Positions 8,581 to 16,672 of a stretch of DNA of 64,000 bases are shown piece after piece. A program made the position numbers and the translations under genes. Source of the DNA: Streptomyces sp. NBC_00483 (lineage in GTDB: Bacteria > Actinomycetota > Actinomycetes > Streptomycetales > Streptomycetaceae); assembly GCF_036013745.1 (NCBI RefSeq), contig NZ_CP107880.1:5518001-5582000 (forward strand). Reading direction: 5' to 3'. The number at the start of each line of letters is the position of its first letter. The stretch's first letter is position 1. The notes under the pieces were generated by a model. It was not told where the DNA came from, made no database searches, and saw only the letters and a program-made list of their open reading frames with translations.

Positions 8581-8955
8581 GTGACGCTCAAGGTGACCGA
8601 GTCAGGGCAGGGCGACTGGGCCGTCGTGTGCGTGTCCGGCGAAATGGACCTGGTGACGTCCCCGGCGCTGCGCCAGCAGGTGCACGAAGCGGTGGCGGAA
8701 GGCCGCCGCAGCGTCGTGCTCGACCTCTCCGACGTGCTGTTCTGTGATTCGAGCGGCGTCGGTGTGCTGATCGCGGCACGCCGCCTGATGCGCTCCTGCC
8801 AGGGCCGCCTGCGCCTGATCCTGCCGGCCCAGGGCGCGGTCGACGGCTCCCACGTGAACCGCGTGCTCGGCGCCCTCGGCGTCCGCCGCCTCTTCGACGT
8901 CTACCCGGACGTCGCCTCTGCGGTGGACGAGGACGCGGCACCGATGTCGGCGTAA
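8581..8955 (+). CDS. STAS-domain anti-sigma factor antagonist
   Basis: 124 residues from GTG 8581; the ATG at 8574 is in another frame. A single STAS domain fills the protein: VSGEMDLVTSPALRQQVHEA, then VLDLSDVLFCDSSGVGVLIAARR. The Ser pair in DSSGVGVL is where partner-switching kinases phosphorylate homologues. In the known pathway the unphosphorylated protein binds a HATPase anti-sigma factor and frees the sigma factor. It is divergent from an ECF sigma/zinc-finger anti-sigma pair, an unusual mixture of two control types. A HATPase protein is encoded at 15124, but any pairing is only a guess. Confidence 0.9.
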   Translation: MTLKVTESGQGDWAVVCVSGEMDLVTSPALRQQVHEAVAEGRRSVVLDLSDVLFCDSSGVGVLIAARRLMRSCQGRLRLILPAQGAVDGSHVNRVLGALGVRRLFDVYPDVASAVDEDAAPMSA

Positions 8956-8985
8956 CGGCTTGTACCGGGTAACGGCTTGTACCGG
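8952..8985. repeat. 17-bp perfect tandem duplication over a stop codon
   Basis: GTAACGGCTTGTACCGG occurs at 8952-8968 and again at 8969-8985. The first copy contains the TAA stop of the STAS gene. Confidence 0.8.
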
Positions 8986-9044
8986 ATTTTCACCGGCCTT
9001 GACACAAACACCGCAGTTCGGGGCGTGCGCGCCCGGCGCCGTCG

Positions 9045-9050
9045 TACGCT
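9045..9050 (+). promoter_or_regulatory. candidate -10 box for the EF-hand gene
   Basis: TACGCT about 37 bp before ATG 9087, which has a GAGAGG ribosome binding site, so the transcript would be leadered. A TTGACA at 8999-9004 is too far away to pair with it. Confidence 0.3.
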
Positions 9051-9086
9051 CCGATGCGTAGCACCCAACGACGCGAGAGGCGGCCC

Positions 9087-9596
9087 ATGAGCATGGACGA
9101 GCGGAGGATCGCGGCCCGGTTCGCCGGCTTCGACCAGGACGGCAACGGATACATCGACCGCGAGGACTTCTACGTCGCCGCGAAGGCGCTGCTCGCCGAG
9201 TTCGGTGTGGCGGCCCGCTCCGAGCGGGGGCAGGCGCTGTTCGCCGGGGCCGAGGCGTTCTGGCAGGGCATGGCCGGGATCGCGGACGTCGACGGGGACC
9301 AGCGGGTGACCCGCGAGGAGTTCGTGACCGGGGCCGTGAAGCGGTTGCGGGACAATCCGGACCGGTTTGCCGAGATCGCCAGGCCGTTCTTGCGCTGGGC
9401 CCTCGCGGTGGCCGGTGCGGAGGCCTCCGGGGGCGGGGTCGATGTGGATACCGCGGTGCGGGTGCTCGGCGTGCTCGGGGTGGAGGCGGATGTGGCGCGG
9501 GCGGCGGCGGCCGCGTTGGACGCGGATGCCTCCGGCCGGATCTCGGAGGATGCGGCGGTCCGGGCGTTCGCTCGGTACTTCACCGTTCCGGAATAG
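9087..9596 (+). CDS. EF-hand calcium-binding protein
   Basis: 169 residues from ATG 9087, chosen for its GAGAGG ribosome binding site. It has the size and four-lobe layout of bacterial calerythrin/CabC-type sarcoplasmic calcium-binding proteins. Clear 12-residue loops are DQDGNGYIDRED near residue 14 and DVDGDQRVTREE near residue 69, with a degenerate one at DADASGRISEDA near residue 148; the third hand is lost. It is cytosolic, with no signal peptide. It probably buffers or senses Ca2+; relatives affect spore germination and aerial growth. It is a single-gene unit ended by a dispersed GC-rich element. Confidence 0.88.
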   Translation: MSMDERRIAARFAGFDQDGNGYIDREDFYVAAKALLAEFGVAARSERGQALFAGAEAFWQGMAGIADVDGDQRVTREEFVTGAVKRLRDNPDRFAEIARPFLRWALAVAGAEASGGGVDVDTAVRVLGVLGVEADVARAAAAALDADASGRISEDAAVRAFARYFTVPE

Positions 9597-9604
9597 CGGC
9601 ACCG

Positions 9605-9712
9605 GCGTTGCGGTCTCGGGGCTCTGCCCCGGACCCCGCGCCTCAATCGCCGGCGGGGCTTGATTGGCCCCGGACCCCGCGGGCTCTCGTCCCAGAACGG
9701 GGCTTGAATGGG
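9605..9712. repeat. dispersed GC-rich element, copy 2
   Basis: Core GGGGCTCTGCCCCGGACCCC at 9618-9637, the reverse orientation of the consensus, followed by a second partial unit at 9666-9710 with the GGGCTCTCGTCCC segment. It lies between convergent genes and just touches or precedes the stop codon of the CoA ligase at 9714. Confidence 0.8.
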
Positions 9713-9713
9713 C

Positions 9714-11261
9714 TCAATCGCCGCTGGGAGTGGTTCCGAAGCGCTCGCGCAGTTTGTACTTCAGGACCTTGCGGAGCGTTTCGTTGCGTGGGAGTGCCTC
9801 CAGGACCTCCAGCTGTTCCGGCAGTTTGAACGTGGACAGGCCCTGTTCGCGGAGGTACGTGGTGAGTTCGGGCAGGGTCAACTCGGTCTGCCCCGCGCGT
9901 AGTTCGAGAACAGCGCATACGCGCTCCCCGCGTTCCGTGTCGGGCAGGCCGATCACCGCCGCGTCCTGGACCGCGGGGTGTTCGTGCAGCAGGTCCTCGA
10001 TCTCCTTCGCGGAGATGTTCTCGCCCTTGCGGATGATGACGTCCTTGGCGCGGCCGGTGAGGACCAGGTGGCCCGCGGGCAGCAGGTGTCCCAGGTCGCC
10101 GGTGATCAGGAAGCCGTCCTCGTCGAAGGCGTCCGTGGTCTGGTGCGGGTCCAGGTAGCCCTGGCAGACGGCCTCGCCGTGCAGGCGTACGTCGCCGTCG
10201 ACGCCGGGCGGCACCTGCTTGCCGTCGGCGTCGACGACGCGGATCTCCATGCCCTCCGGCGGCCGGCCCTCCGTCGTCGCCAGCATCTCGGCGGTGTCGT
10301 CGGGCGCGCCCATCGTGATCATCGGCACCTCGGTCATGCCGTATCCGTGGGTGAGTTGGACGTCCATCTCGCGGACGACCGAGTGGTAGACCTCCGGCGG
10401 TTTCGGCGCCCCGCCGCCCGCCAGCAGGCGCAGCGTGGGGATCAGCTTCTCGTCCGGCTGCTTGCGCTGTTCGGTCAGGAACATCGAGTAGAAGGCCGTC
10501 GAGCCGCCCGCCACCGTGACGCCGTGCCGCCGGTACTCCGCCAGCGAGTCCGGCATCGCGAAGTGCTCGAACATCACCGCAGGGAAGCCGTACAGGAGCA
10601 GCATCACGGTGTAGTCGGGGCCCGCTATGTGCGCGAACGGGAACGCCATCGAGCCGACGTCGGACGACGACAGGTGCAGGGCGTGGGCGAGGCAGGAGCC
10701 GCCCGCGATGAGGGAACGGTCCGTGTGCAGCACGCCCTTGGGGTCGGACGTCGTGCCCGACGTCCAGTAGATCCAGCGGACGTCCGTGCCGGAGGCGGGC
10801 GGCGGGGGCAGTACGGACGGGTCGCCCTCCGGCAGGTTCTCGTACGCCTCGAAGATGCCGCGCGCGCCGAGCCGCCGCGCCATGTCGGTGTGGTCGAAGC
10901 CGCGCCACACGCCGGGTGTCGCGAAGAAGTCGGCCTTCGACTCCCGTAGCGCGAAGCCGACTTCGCGGTCCCGGTAGAAGGGGATGACCGGCGACTGCAC
11001 CGCCCCGATGCGGGCGAGTGCGAAGGAGAGCAGCGCCGTCTCGATGCGGGTGGGGAGCTGCCAGGCGACCACCGTGCCGGGGCGGATGCCCAGGTCGTAG
11101 AGGCCCGCCGCCACGCGCTCACAGCGGTCGCGCAATTCGCCGAAGGTCAGGGTGCGTTCGCCCTGGAGCAGCACCGGGCGGTCGGGGGTGAGTTCGGCGC
11201 GGCGCTCGACCAGCTCCCAGAGCGTGCGGGAGGCGCCCAGGGCGTGTGCGGTGTCGGTCAT
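9714..11261 (-). CDS. AMP-forming acyl-CoA synthetase
   Basis: 515 residues from ATG 11261, which has an AAGGGG ribosome binding site; longer in-frame readings cross the operator and are unlikely. ANL superfamily: P-loop motif YWTSGTTSDPKG near residue 170, HGYGMTEVP (A5) near residue 305, ITGDLG with the adenylate-binding Asp (A7) near 400, and a C-terminal Lys in the A10-like ETLRKVLKYKLRE. It activates a carboxylic acid with ATP and CoA and most resembles cyclohexanecarboxylate- and medium-chain-CoA ligases. It diverges from the amidohydrolase gene, and both promoters carry the 17-bp palindrome. Confidence 0.88.
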   Translation of the reverse strand: MTDTAHALGASRTLWELVERRAELTPDRPVLLQGERTLTFGELRDRCERVAAGLYDLGIRPGTVVAWQLPTRIETALLSFALARIGAVQSPVIPFYRDREVGFALRESKADFFATPGVWRGFDHTDMARRLGARGIFEAYENLPEGDPSVLPPPPASGTDVRWIYWTSGTTSDPKGVLHTDRSLIAGGSCLAHALHLSSSDVGSMAFPFAHIAGPDYTVMLLLYGFPAVMFEHFAMPDSLAEYRRHGVTVAGGSTAFYSMFLTEQRKQPDEKLIPTLRLLAGGGAPKPPEVYHSVVREMDVQLTHGYGMTEVPMITMGAPDDTAEMLATTEGRPPEGMEIRVVDADGKQVPPGVDGDVRLHGEAVCQGYLDPHQTTDAFDEDGFLITGDLGHLLPAGHLVLTGRAKDVIIRKGENISAKEIEDLLHEHPAVQDAAVIGLPDTERGERVCAVLELRAGQTELTLPELTTYLREQGLSTFKLPEQLEVLEALPRNETLRKVLKYKLRERFGTTPSGD

Positions 11262-11292
11262 CTCCAGAACCCCTTCACGGCCGGTGCCGTCA

Positions 11293-11309
11293 CCTGACGG
11301 GTTGTCAGA
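11293..11309. promoter_or_regulatory. regulon operator 1
   Basis: CCTGACGGGTTGTCAGA, 32 bp before the CoA-ligase start. A minus-strand -10-like TACGCT (reverse complement of 11320-11325) puts the operator just downstream of the likely start of transcription. Confidence 0.8.
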
Positions 11310-11370
11310 TCTGGCTGAGAGCGTAAGTCCGCGCTCCTTGTCGGTCCAGAGGTGCGGGGCTAGCCTGCTT

Positions 11371-11387
11371 TCTGACGGGTCATCAGA
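11371..11387. promoter_or_regulatory. regulon operator 2
   Basis: TCTGACGGGTCATCAGA, 23 bp before the amidohydrolase start. A TAGCCT at 11361-11366 would be the -10 box, so the operator would cover the transcription start. Confidence 0.85.
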
Positions 11388-11409
11388 TACGGCGAGGGGC
11401 TGAACACTC

Positions 11410-12612
11410 ATGACGGAACTGCCGCGCATCGTCAGCGTCGACGACCATGTGATCGAACCGCCTCATCTCTTCGAGACCTGGCTGCCGGCCAAGTACCGGG
11501 ACAAGGGGCCGAAGCCGCTGACCGAGGGAATCGGCGAACTCGCCTACGTGGCGGGCAAGTACCGGATCACGATGGATCCGGCGGGACCGCCCACGGACTG
11601 GTGGATCTACGAGGACCTCAAGTTCCCGTACAAGCGCAACATCGCGGCCGTCGGCTTCGACCGCGACGACATGACCCTGGAGGGGATCACGCGGGCCGAG
11701 ATGCGCCGCGGGTGCTGGGACCCCAAGGCCCGCCTCGCCGACATGGACCTCAACCACGTCGAGGCCAGTCTCTGCTTCCCGACCTTCCCCCGCTTCTGCG
11801 GGCAGACGTTCGCGGAGGCGCACGACAAGGAGGTCGCGCTCGCCTGCGTGCGCGCCTACAACGACTGGATGGTCGAGGAGTGGTGCGGGGACAGCGGCGG
11901 CCGGCTGATCCCGCTGTGCATCATCCCGCTGTGGGACATCGAGCTCGCCGTCGCGGAGATCCGGCGCAATGCCGCGCGCGGCGTCAAGGCCGTGACGTTC
12001 TCCGAGATCCCGACCCACCTGGGCCTGCCGTCCATCCACTCCGGCTACTGGGACCCGTTCTTCGCGGTGTGCGAGGAGACCGGCACCGTCGTGAACATGC
12101 ACATCGGGTCCTCGTCCCAGATGCCGGCCGCGTCCCCGGACGCGCCGCCCGCCGTCCAGGCCTCGCTCAGCTTCAACAACGCGATGGCCTCGATGATGGA
12201 CTTCCTGTTCAGCGGCGTCCTCGTGAAGTTCCCGCGGCTCAAGCTCGCGTACAGCGAGGGGCAGATGGGCTGGATCCCGTACGCCCTGGAGCGCGCCGAC
12301 GACGTGTGGGAGGAGCACCGCGCGTGGGGCGGCGTCCGGGACCTGATCCCCGAGCCCCCGTCCACGTACTACTACCGGCAGATCTTCTGCTGCTTCTTCC
12401 GTGACAAGCACGGGGTGGCGTCCATCGACACCGTCGGCCGGGACAACGCGACGTTCGAGACGGACTATCCGCACGTCGACTCGACCTTCCCGAACACCAA
12501 GGAGGTCGCGCTCGACCACGTGAAGGGCCTCGACGACGAGACGATCTACAAGCTGATGCGCGGCAACGCCATCCGCATGCTCGATCTGGACCTCGACAAG
12601 GACCGCAAGTAG
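11410..12612 (+). CDS. amidohydrolase-2 family metal-dependent hydrolase
   Basis: 400 residues, TIM-barrel family that includes ACMSD and gamma-resorcylate decarboxylases. The N-terminal DDHVIEP gives the DxHxxE-type metal ligands at about residues 11-15; HIG near 229 and FETDYPH near 350 supply the other expected ligands. The substrate could be an aromatic or alicyclic acid (decarboxylation) or a ring to be hydrolysed; the sequence does not decide. It is the first gene of an operon with two acyl-CoA dehydrogenases (10-bp gap), so it acts on a CoA-pathway intermediate or a feeder compound. Controlled by operator 2. Confidence 0.85.
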   Translation: MTELPRIVSVDDHVIEPPHLFETWLPAKYRDKGPKPLTEGIGELAYVAGKYRITMDPAGPPTDWWIYEDLKFPYKRNIAAVGFDRDDMTLEGITRAEMRRGCWDPKARLADMDLNHVEASLCFPTFPRFCGQTFAEAHDKEVALACVRAYNDWMVEEWCGDSGGRLIPLCIIPLWDIELAVAEIRRNAARGVKAVTFSEIPTHLGLPSIHSGYWDPFFAVCEETGTVVNMHIGSSSQMPAASPDAPPAVQASLSFNNAMASMMDFLFSGVLVKFPRLKLAYSEGQMGWIPYALERADDVWEEHRAWGGVRDLIPEPPSTYYYRQIFCCFFRDKHGVASIDTVGRDNATFETDYPHVDSTFPNTKEVALDHVKGLDDETIYKLMRGNAIRMLDLDLDKDRK

Positions 12613-12622
12613 GGCGTCCGCC

Positions 12623-13771
12623 ATGGACCTCACGTACACGGACGAAGAAGAGGGGTTCCGGGCGCGGCTTCGGGAGTGGCTGGGCGGCGTGCTGCCCACG
12701 CTGCCCCCGAAGCCGTCGCCCGACGACTGGCCGGGCAGACGCGCGTACGACATGGGCTGGCAGCGGCGCCTGTACGACGCCGGGTACGGGGAGGTGCACT
12801 GGGACGCCTCGCCCACGAAGAGGCTCATCTTCCTGGAGGAGACGGAAAAGGCGGGCGCACCCTACGTAGGCGCGAATTTCGTCGGGCTGCTGCACGCGGG
12901 GCCGACCATCGCCGCCGAGGGCAGCCCCGGTCAGCGGGACCGGTGGCTCGCGCCGATCCTGCGCGGGGACGAGGTGTGGTGCCAGGGGTTCAGCGAACCG
13001 GACGCCGGATCCGACCTCGCGGCGCTGCGTACGAAGGCCCGGCGCGAGGGCGACGAGTACGTGATCAGCGGCTCGAAGATCTGGACCTCGCACGCGGAGG
13101 TCGCCGACTGGTGCGAACTCCTGGTCCGCACCGACCCGTCGGCGCCCAAGCATCGCGGCATCTCCTGGCTCGCCATGCCGATGGACGCGCCCGGCATCAC
13201 GGTGCGGCCGCTGCGCACGCTCGCCGGGTCGACCGAGTTCGCCGAGATGTTCCTCGACGACGTGCGGGTGCCGGTCGGCAACCGGGTCGGCGAGGAGAAC
13301 GACGGCTGGCGCGTGACCATGGTGACCCTGTCCTTCGAGCGCGGCACCGCGTTCGTCGGCGAGGTCGTCGCCTGCCGCCGGGTGCTCGGCGAGCTCGCCG
13401 CCCATGCGAAGAAGACCGGCCGCTGGGACGACGCCGTGCTCCGCCGCGAACTCGGGCTGCTGTCGGCCGAGTTCGGCGCCCTGTGGCGGCTCACGCAGTG
13501 GAACGTGAGCGAGGCACAGGCGACCGGCGGCGTGCCGGGCGTGGGCGGCTCGGTCTTCAAGCTGCGCTACTCGCACGCCCGGCAGCGGCTGTACGAGGCC
13601 GCTGCCCGGGTCCTCGGTGGTGCGGGCGCCCTCGACACCGACCAGGAGTGGACGCTCGACCGGCTCTCCTCGCTGTCGTACACGATCGCCGCCGGCACCT
13701 CGCAGATCCAGCGGAACATCGTCGCCGAGCGGATCCTCGGGCTGCCCAGGTCTTCAAAGGGGGGACGGTAG
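12623..13771 (+). CDS. acyl-CoA dehydrogenase, large-type subunit
   Basis: 382 residues. Flavin-dependent oxidation of acyl-CoA to enoyl-CoA. Seen: CQGFSEPDAGSDLAAL near residue 117 (FAD/substrate loop), KIWTSHAEVADW near 150, and the C-terminal GTSQIQRNIVAERILGLP (FAD-binding). It is followed 2 bp later by a second, shorter dehydrogenase gene. That pairing is typical of the alpha2-beta2 acyl-CoA dehydrogenases of mycobacterial steroid side-chain breakdown (FadE/ChsE). The ribosome binding site is weak, as expected inside an operon. Confidence 0.9.
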   Translation: MDLTYTDEEEGFRARLREWLGGVLPTLPPKPSPDDWPGRRAYDMGWQRRLYDAGYGEVHWDASPTKRLIFLEETEKAGAPYVGANFVGLLHAGPTIAAEGSPGQRDRWLAPILRGDEVWCQGFSEPDAGSDLAALRTKARREGDEYVISGSKIWTSHAEVADWCELLVRTDPSAPKHRGISWLAMPMDAPGITVRPLRTLAGSTEFAEMFLDDVRVPVGNRVGEENDGWRVTMVTLSFERGTAFVGEVVACRRVLGELAAHAKKTGRWDDAVLRRELGLLSAEFGALWRLTQWNVSEAQATGGVPGVGGSVFKLRYSHARQRLYEAAARVLGGAGALDTDQEWTLDRLSSLSYTIAAGTSQIQRNIVAERILGLPRSSKGGR

Positions 13772-13773
13772 GC

Positions 13774-14637
13774 GTGCATTTCCAACTGACCGAGGAACAG
13801 CGGGCGTTGCGCGAGGGCACACGGGAACTCCTCGCCGGGCGGTTCGGGCGCGACGCGCTGCGGGCCGCGGTGGACGCCGACACCCCGGCCGTCGACCGGG
13901 GGCTGTGGCGCGAGCTCGGCGAGGCCGGGCTGTTTTCGCTGTGCCTGCCGGAGTCGGAGGGCGGGGTGGGGCTCGGCCTGCCCGACGCCGTCGTGGTGTT
14001 CGAGGAAGTGGGGCGAGCCCTTGTGCCGGGCCCGCTGGTGGCCACCTTCCTCGCGGCGGGCGAGGTGCCGGGCGCCGCGGCCGGCGAGGCGGTGGTGACC
14101 ACGCCGTACGGGTCCCTGCTGCCGTGGCGGGACGACGCGAACGTGGTGCGCGGCGACGCCTCCAGGGCCCGCCCGATCGCCTCGGCGGACCCGCTCACCC
14201 CCCTGCACGCGCTCCCCGGGCCCGCCCCCGTCCCCCTCGAAGCGACCCTCCTGTACGCCGCCGAACAGCTCGGATCGGCCGGCCGGACGCTCGACATGGC
14301 GGTCCAACACGCCCGGGAGCGTGAGCAGTTCGGATCACCGATCGGCTCGTTCCAGGCGGTGAAACACCTGTGCGCCGAGATGCTCGTACGGGTCGAGGTG
14401 GCCCGCGCCGCCGTGTACGCGGCGGCCGTCACCGCCGATCCGGTCGAGGTCGCGGCGGCCGAACTGCTCGCCGACGAGGCCGCCGTGCAGGGCGCCAGGG
14501 ACTGCCTCCAGGTGCACGGCGGCATGGGCTTCACCTGGGAGGCCGACGTGCACCTGCATCTGAAGCGGGCGTGGGTGCGGGCCGAGTTGGGCGGCAGCGC
14601 GAGGGACGCGGAGGAGACGCTCGCGGCCGCGCTCTGA
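13774..14637 (+). CDS. acyl-CoA dehydrogenase, short-type subunit
   Basis: 287 residues from GTG 13774, with an AAGGGGGG ribosome binding site at 13757-13764 inside the end of the previous gene. N-terminal helical part (QLTEEQRALREGTRELLAGR) and C-terminal part (REREQFGSPIGSFQAVKH and QVHGGMGFTWEADVHLHLKR) are present. It is about 100 residues shorter than a full acyl-CoA dehydrogenase because the middle beta domain is largely missing. Such short subunits work only with a full-length partner, which is the gene just upstream. A strong hairpin follows. Confidence 0.87.
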   Translation: MHFQLTEEQRALREGTRELLAGRFGRDALRAAVDADTPAVDRGLWRELGEAGLFSLCLPESEGGVGLGLPDAVVVFEEVGRALVPGPLVATFLAAGEVPGAAAGEAVVTTPYGSLLPWRDDANVVRGDASRARPIASADPLTPLHALPGPAPVPLEATLLYAAEQLGSAGRTLDMAVQHAREREQFGSPIGSFQAVKHLCAEMLVRVEVARAAVYAAAVTADPVEVAAAELLADEAAVQGARDCLQVHGGMGFTWEADVHLHLKRAWVRAELGGSARDAEETLAAAL

Positions 14638-14649
14638 CCTACGTAAGGA

Positions 14650-14686
14650 GGCGGCCGCGCGTCCGGAAAGCGAACGCGCGGCTGCC
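14650..14686 (+). terminator. hairpin terminator
   Basis: 13-bp stem (14650-14662 with 14674-14686, one G-U pair) 12 bp after the dehydrogenase stop. No long T run, as usual in Streptomyces. Confidence 0.75.
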
Positions 14687-15123
14687 TGAGCGGAGGGCCT
14701 GAGCAAGGGTGCACGCACAGTGACCGTGCGTGGTTATCGGGTTGTGTCCTGCGGGAGGCTCGTCACGGCACGGAGTCGGCGTTCCGCTCCGGTACCTTGT
14801 GGCAGATGCGAGTGGTGCTGAACCCGAGCGACGGCGCCGGTGTTGTCTCCGAGGCAACTCCGGGCCCCACGATGTGCGCCGCTCGCAGCGCGTGGCGGGG
14901 TTTTGCGCCCGCCTGTTCGACCCCCGGCAAGACGCGTCGCACAGTATGCCGCACGCGTACTCCTTCGCGCTGGAATATGCCCGAAGCGCTTGTTGGGGTG
15001 ACTGAACGTCAACCATGCTGTGCTCCAAGGGGTTCACGTTCCGTGATCCCTCTCACTGGACAGCACGGTAAGTGGCGCGAGGCAGTACTCCAGCGGTCCC
15101 GCCGGATTCGGATGGTGTGAGCG
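14687..15123. other. 437-bp region with no confident gene
   Basis: Composition is mixed and less GC-biased toward the right end. A plus-strand reading frame at 14797-15120 ends 3 bp before the next GTG, but its codon usage is poor, no family is recognisable and it has no ribosome binding site. The region most likely holds the promoter and a long leader for the HATPase gene. Confidence 0.5.
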
Positions 15124-15579
15124 GTGCAGGTGCTTCAGGTTCAACTGGAGGTCGGGGCCGACCCCGCAGAGGTGGGGCGGGCCCGCAGGTGGGCGCGTTC
15201 GCGTCTCGCCGGTTCGGGCATAGAGGCCGATGAGTCCTTGGCGGAGACGCTGATTCTGATCGTCTCCGAGCTGGTCACCAACGCCGTGGTGCACACGGGG
15301 CATCCAGCCGTGCTGCGCATGGCGTTGCCCAGTGGTGTCCCGGAGGCGTGCCTCGGCACCGTTCGCGTGGAGGTCGCCGACACCTGCGAGCAGCCGCCGA
15401 CGCCTCGGCACGCGGACGGCGAGGAGACGAACGGGCGGGGGCTCGAACTCGTCGACGGGCTCGCGGACCGCTGGGGCTGGCGCCCCGAGGGGACGGGCAA
15501 GGCCATCTGGTGTGAGATCGACCAGTGCGCGGTCGCGACGGCCGGTGCTTTCCAGGGTGTGGCGTTCGAAGCGGTGTGA
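15124..15579 (+). CDS. HATPase-domain anti-sigma/regulatory protein
   Basis: 151 residues from GTG 15124. It is the small GHKL ATPase type (HATPase_c_2, RsbW/SpoIIAB-like) abundant in Streptomyces. The N box is SELVTNAVVHTG near residue 45 and the G box GRGLELVDGLADRWGW near 100. In known relatives it phosphorylates a STAS antagonist and binds a sigma factor. No sigma or STAS gene is adjacent, so it is an orphan; the STAS protein at 8581 is 6.5 kb away. It interrupts the catabolic island and has none of its operators. Confidence 0.85.
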   Translation: MQVLQVQLEVGADPAEVGRARRWARSRLAGSGIEADESLAETLILIVSELVTNAVVHTGHPAVLRMALPSGVPEACLGTVRVEVADTCEQPPTPRHADGEETNGRGLELVDGLADRWGWRPEGTGKAIWCEIDQCAVATAGAFQGVAFEAV

Positions 15580-15588
15580 GCGCGCACG

Positions 15589-15625
15589 AAGCGGCGCGGG
15601 CCCCGTGGGGGAGCCCGCGCCGCTT
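15589..15625. terminator. bidirectional hairpin terminator
   Basis: Perfect 13-bp stem AAGCGGCGCGGGC (15589-15601) with its complement at 15613-15625. It separates the convergent HATPase and cyclase genes. Confidence 0.85.
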
Positions 15626-15644
15626 TCCGTGTCCGGTGGGACCG

Positions 15645-16571
15645 TCAGAACACCGCCACGGGAGCCACCGGCGTCCCCGTCCCGCCCTTGAAGGGTTCCG
15701 GCATCGCCGACAGCAGGAACGAATAACGCCGAACTTCTCCACAGGCTGTGGACAAAGATTCGAGATTCCAGTTCTGGCCCTGCAGCATCCCCATCTCGAC
15801 CAGGTCGAGCGCATGCACGGGCAGCCACAGGTTCTCGATCTCCGGCGGGAAGATCTCGAAGGTCAGGGTGTCGTTGGCGACGGCCGCCACGTTCCGCGCG
15901 TGGAACCACTCGGGCGTACGCACCGAAAGGCCCGGCGACGGATAGCCGTAGCCGTGCTTGTCGCCCGCGAGATACACCTGGATCTGCCCGGTCCGTACGA
16001 GCACGATGTCGCCGGCCCGGACCGTCACCCGCCCGAACTCGGCCGCCTCGTCCAGGTCCTCGGGCGTGACCGCGTGGTCCCCGGGCAGCCGGTCGAGGCC
16101 CTTCGCCGCCGCCACGTCGAGCAGGACGCCGCGCGAGACGATGTACGGCGCCTTGTCGATACCGCTGAACTCGGCGCCGTGGTGTGCCGTGATGGTGTCG
16201 GCGGGGCGGCCGTTGTAGAGCTTGCCCGAGTGCGAGACGTGCGTGAGGGCGTCCCAGTGGGTCGCCGCCTGAAGGCCCATCGTCACCGCGTCGTCGCTGG
16301 TGGCGACGGTCTCCGGGCCGAAGATCTCCTGGTTGATCTGCACCATCGTGTGGAACGGGTTGATGCGGCCGGGGATCAGGCCCGACTGCACGCCGTCCTC
16401 CTTGAGAGGCAGCGCGAGGGGGACGCGGCGGCCCGTGCGGACCTCGGTGGCGGCCTCGCGCACGACCTCGTCGGTGACGAGATTCAGGGTGCCGATCTCG
16501 TCGGCCTCCCCCCAACGCCCCCAGTTGTTCACGCGTTTGGCGATGTCGTGGAACTCGGCGGGCAGGGGCAT
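15645..16571 (-). CDS. cyclase-family (kynurenine formamidase-like) hydrolase
   Basis: 308 residues. The THWDALTHVSHSGKLYNG segment near residue 105 is the His/Asp metal-binding motif of the type II cyclase family, and a second cluster (HHGAEFSGIDKAPYI) follows near residue 129. Members hydrolyse cyclic amides or lactones or act on polyketide-like rings. In this island a lactone or ring hydrolysis is plausible but not shown. Monocistronic, divergent from the SDR operon. Its promoter region holds the weakest of the 17-bp palindromes. Confidence 0.82.
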   Translation of the reverse strand: MPLPAEFHDIAKRVNNWGRWGEADEIGTLNLVTDEVVREAATEVRTGRRVPLALPLKEDGVQSGLIPGRINPFHTMVQINQEIFGPETVATSDDAVTMGLQAATHWDALTHVSHSGKLYNGRPADTITAHHGAEFSGIDKAPYIVSRGVLLDVAAAKGLDRLPGDHAVTPEDLDEAAEFGRVTVRAGDIVLVRTGQIQVYLAGDKHGYGYPSPGLSVRTPEWFHARNVAAVANDTLTFEIFPPEIENLWLPVHALDLVEMGMLQGQNWNLESLSTACGEVRRYSFLLSAMPEPFKGGTGTPVAPVAVF

Positions 16572-16600
16572 CGGGTCCTCCCGGGTCTTGTGTTCCGGTA

Positions 16601-16617
16601 TCTGACGGGTCGTAGAA
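16601..16617. promoter_or_regulatory. regulon operator 3 (imperfect)
   Basis: TCTGACGGGTCGTAGAA has one perfect half and one damaged half. It lies 30 bp before the cyclase start and overlaps a TAGAAT -10-like box (16613-16618) for the SDR operon. Confidence 0.6.
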
Positions 16618-16634
16618 TCCGACCGGAGTTGAAA

Positions 16635-16651
16635 TCTAACGGGTCGTCAGA
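16635..16651. promoter_or_regulatory. regulon operator 4
   Basis: TCTAACGGGTCGTCAGA, 22 bp before the SDR start and just downstream of the TAGAAT box. One mismatch from the consensus. Confidence 0.8.
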
Positions 16652-16672
16652 AACCGCGGGAAGGGGCCGGGC

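Noticed and set aside
6168..9712. GC-rich repeats as a CRISPR array or insertion sequence
   Set aside because: There is no regular spacer-repeat pattern, no cas gene and no transposase; the copies are dispersed hairpin elements.
9714..11429. Longer version of the first CoA ligase (571 residues)
   Set aside because: The extra 56 residues span both operators and the divergent promoter; ATG 11261 has a ribosome binding site.
14797..15120. Possible 107-residue gene just before the HATPase gene
   Set aside because: No family resemblance, weak codon bias in its second half and no ribosome binding site. It may be leader sequence.
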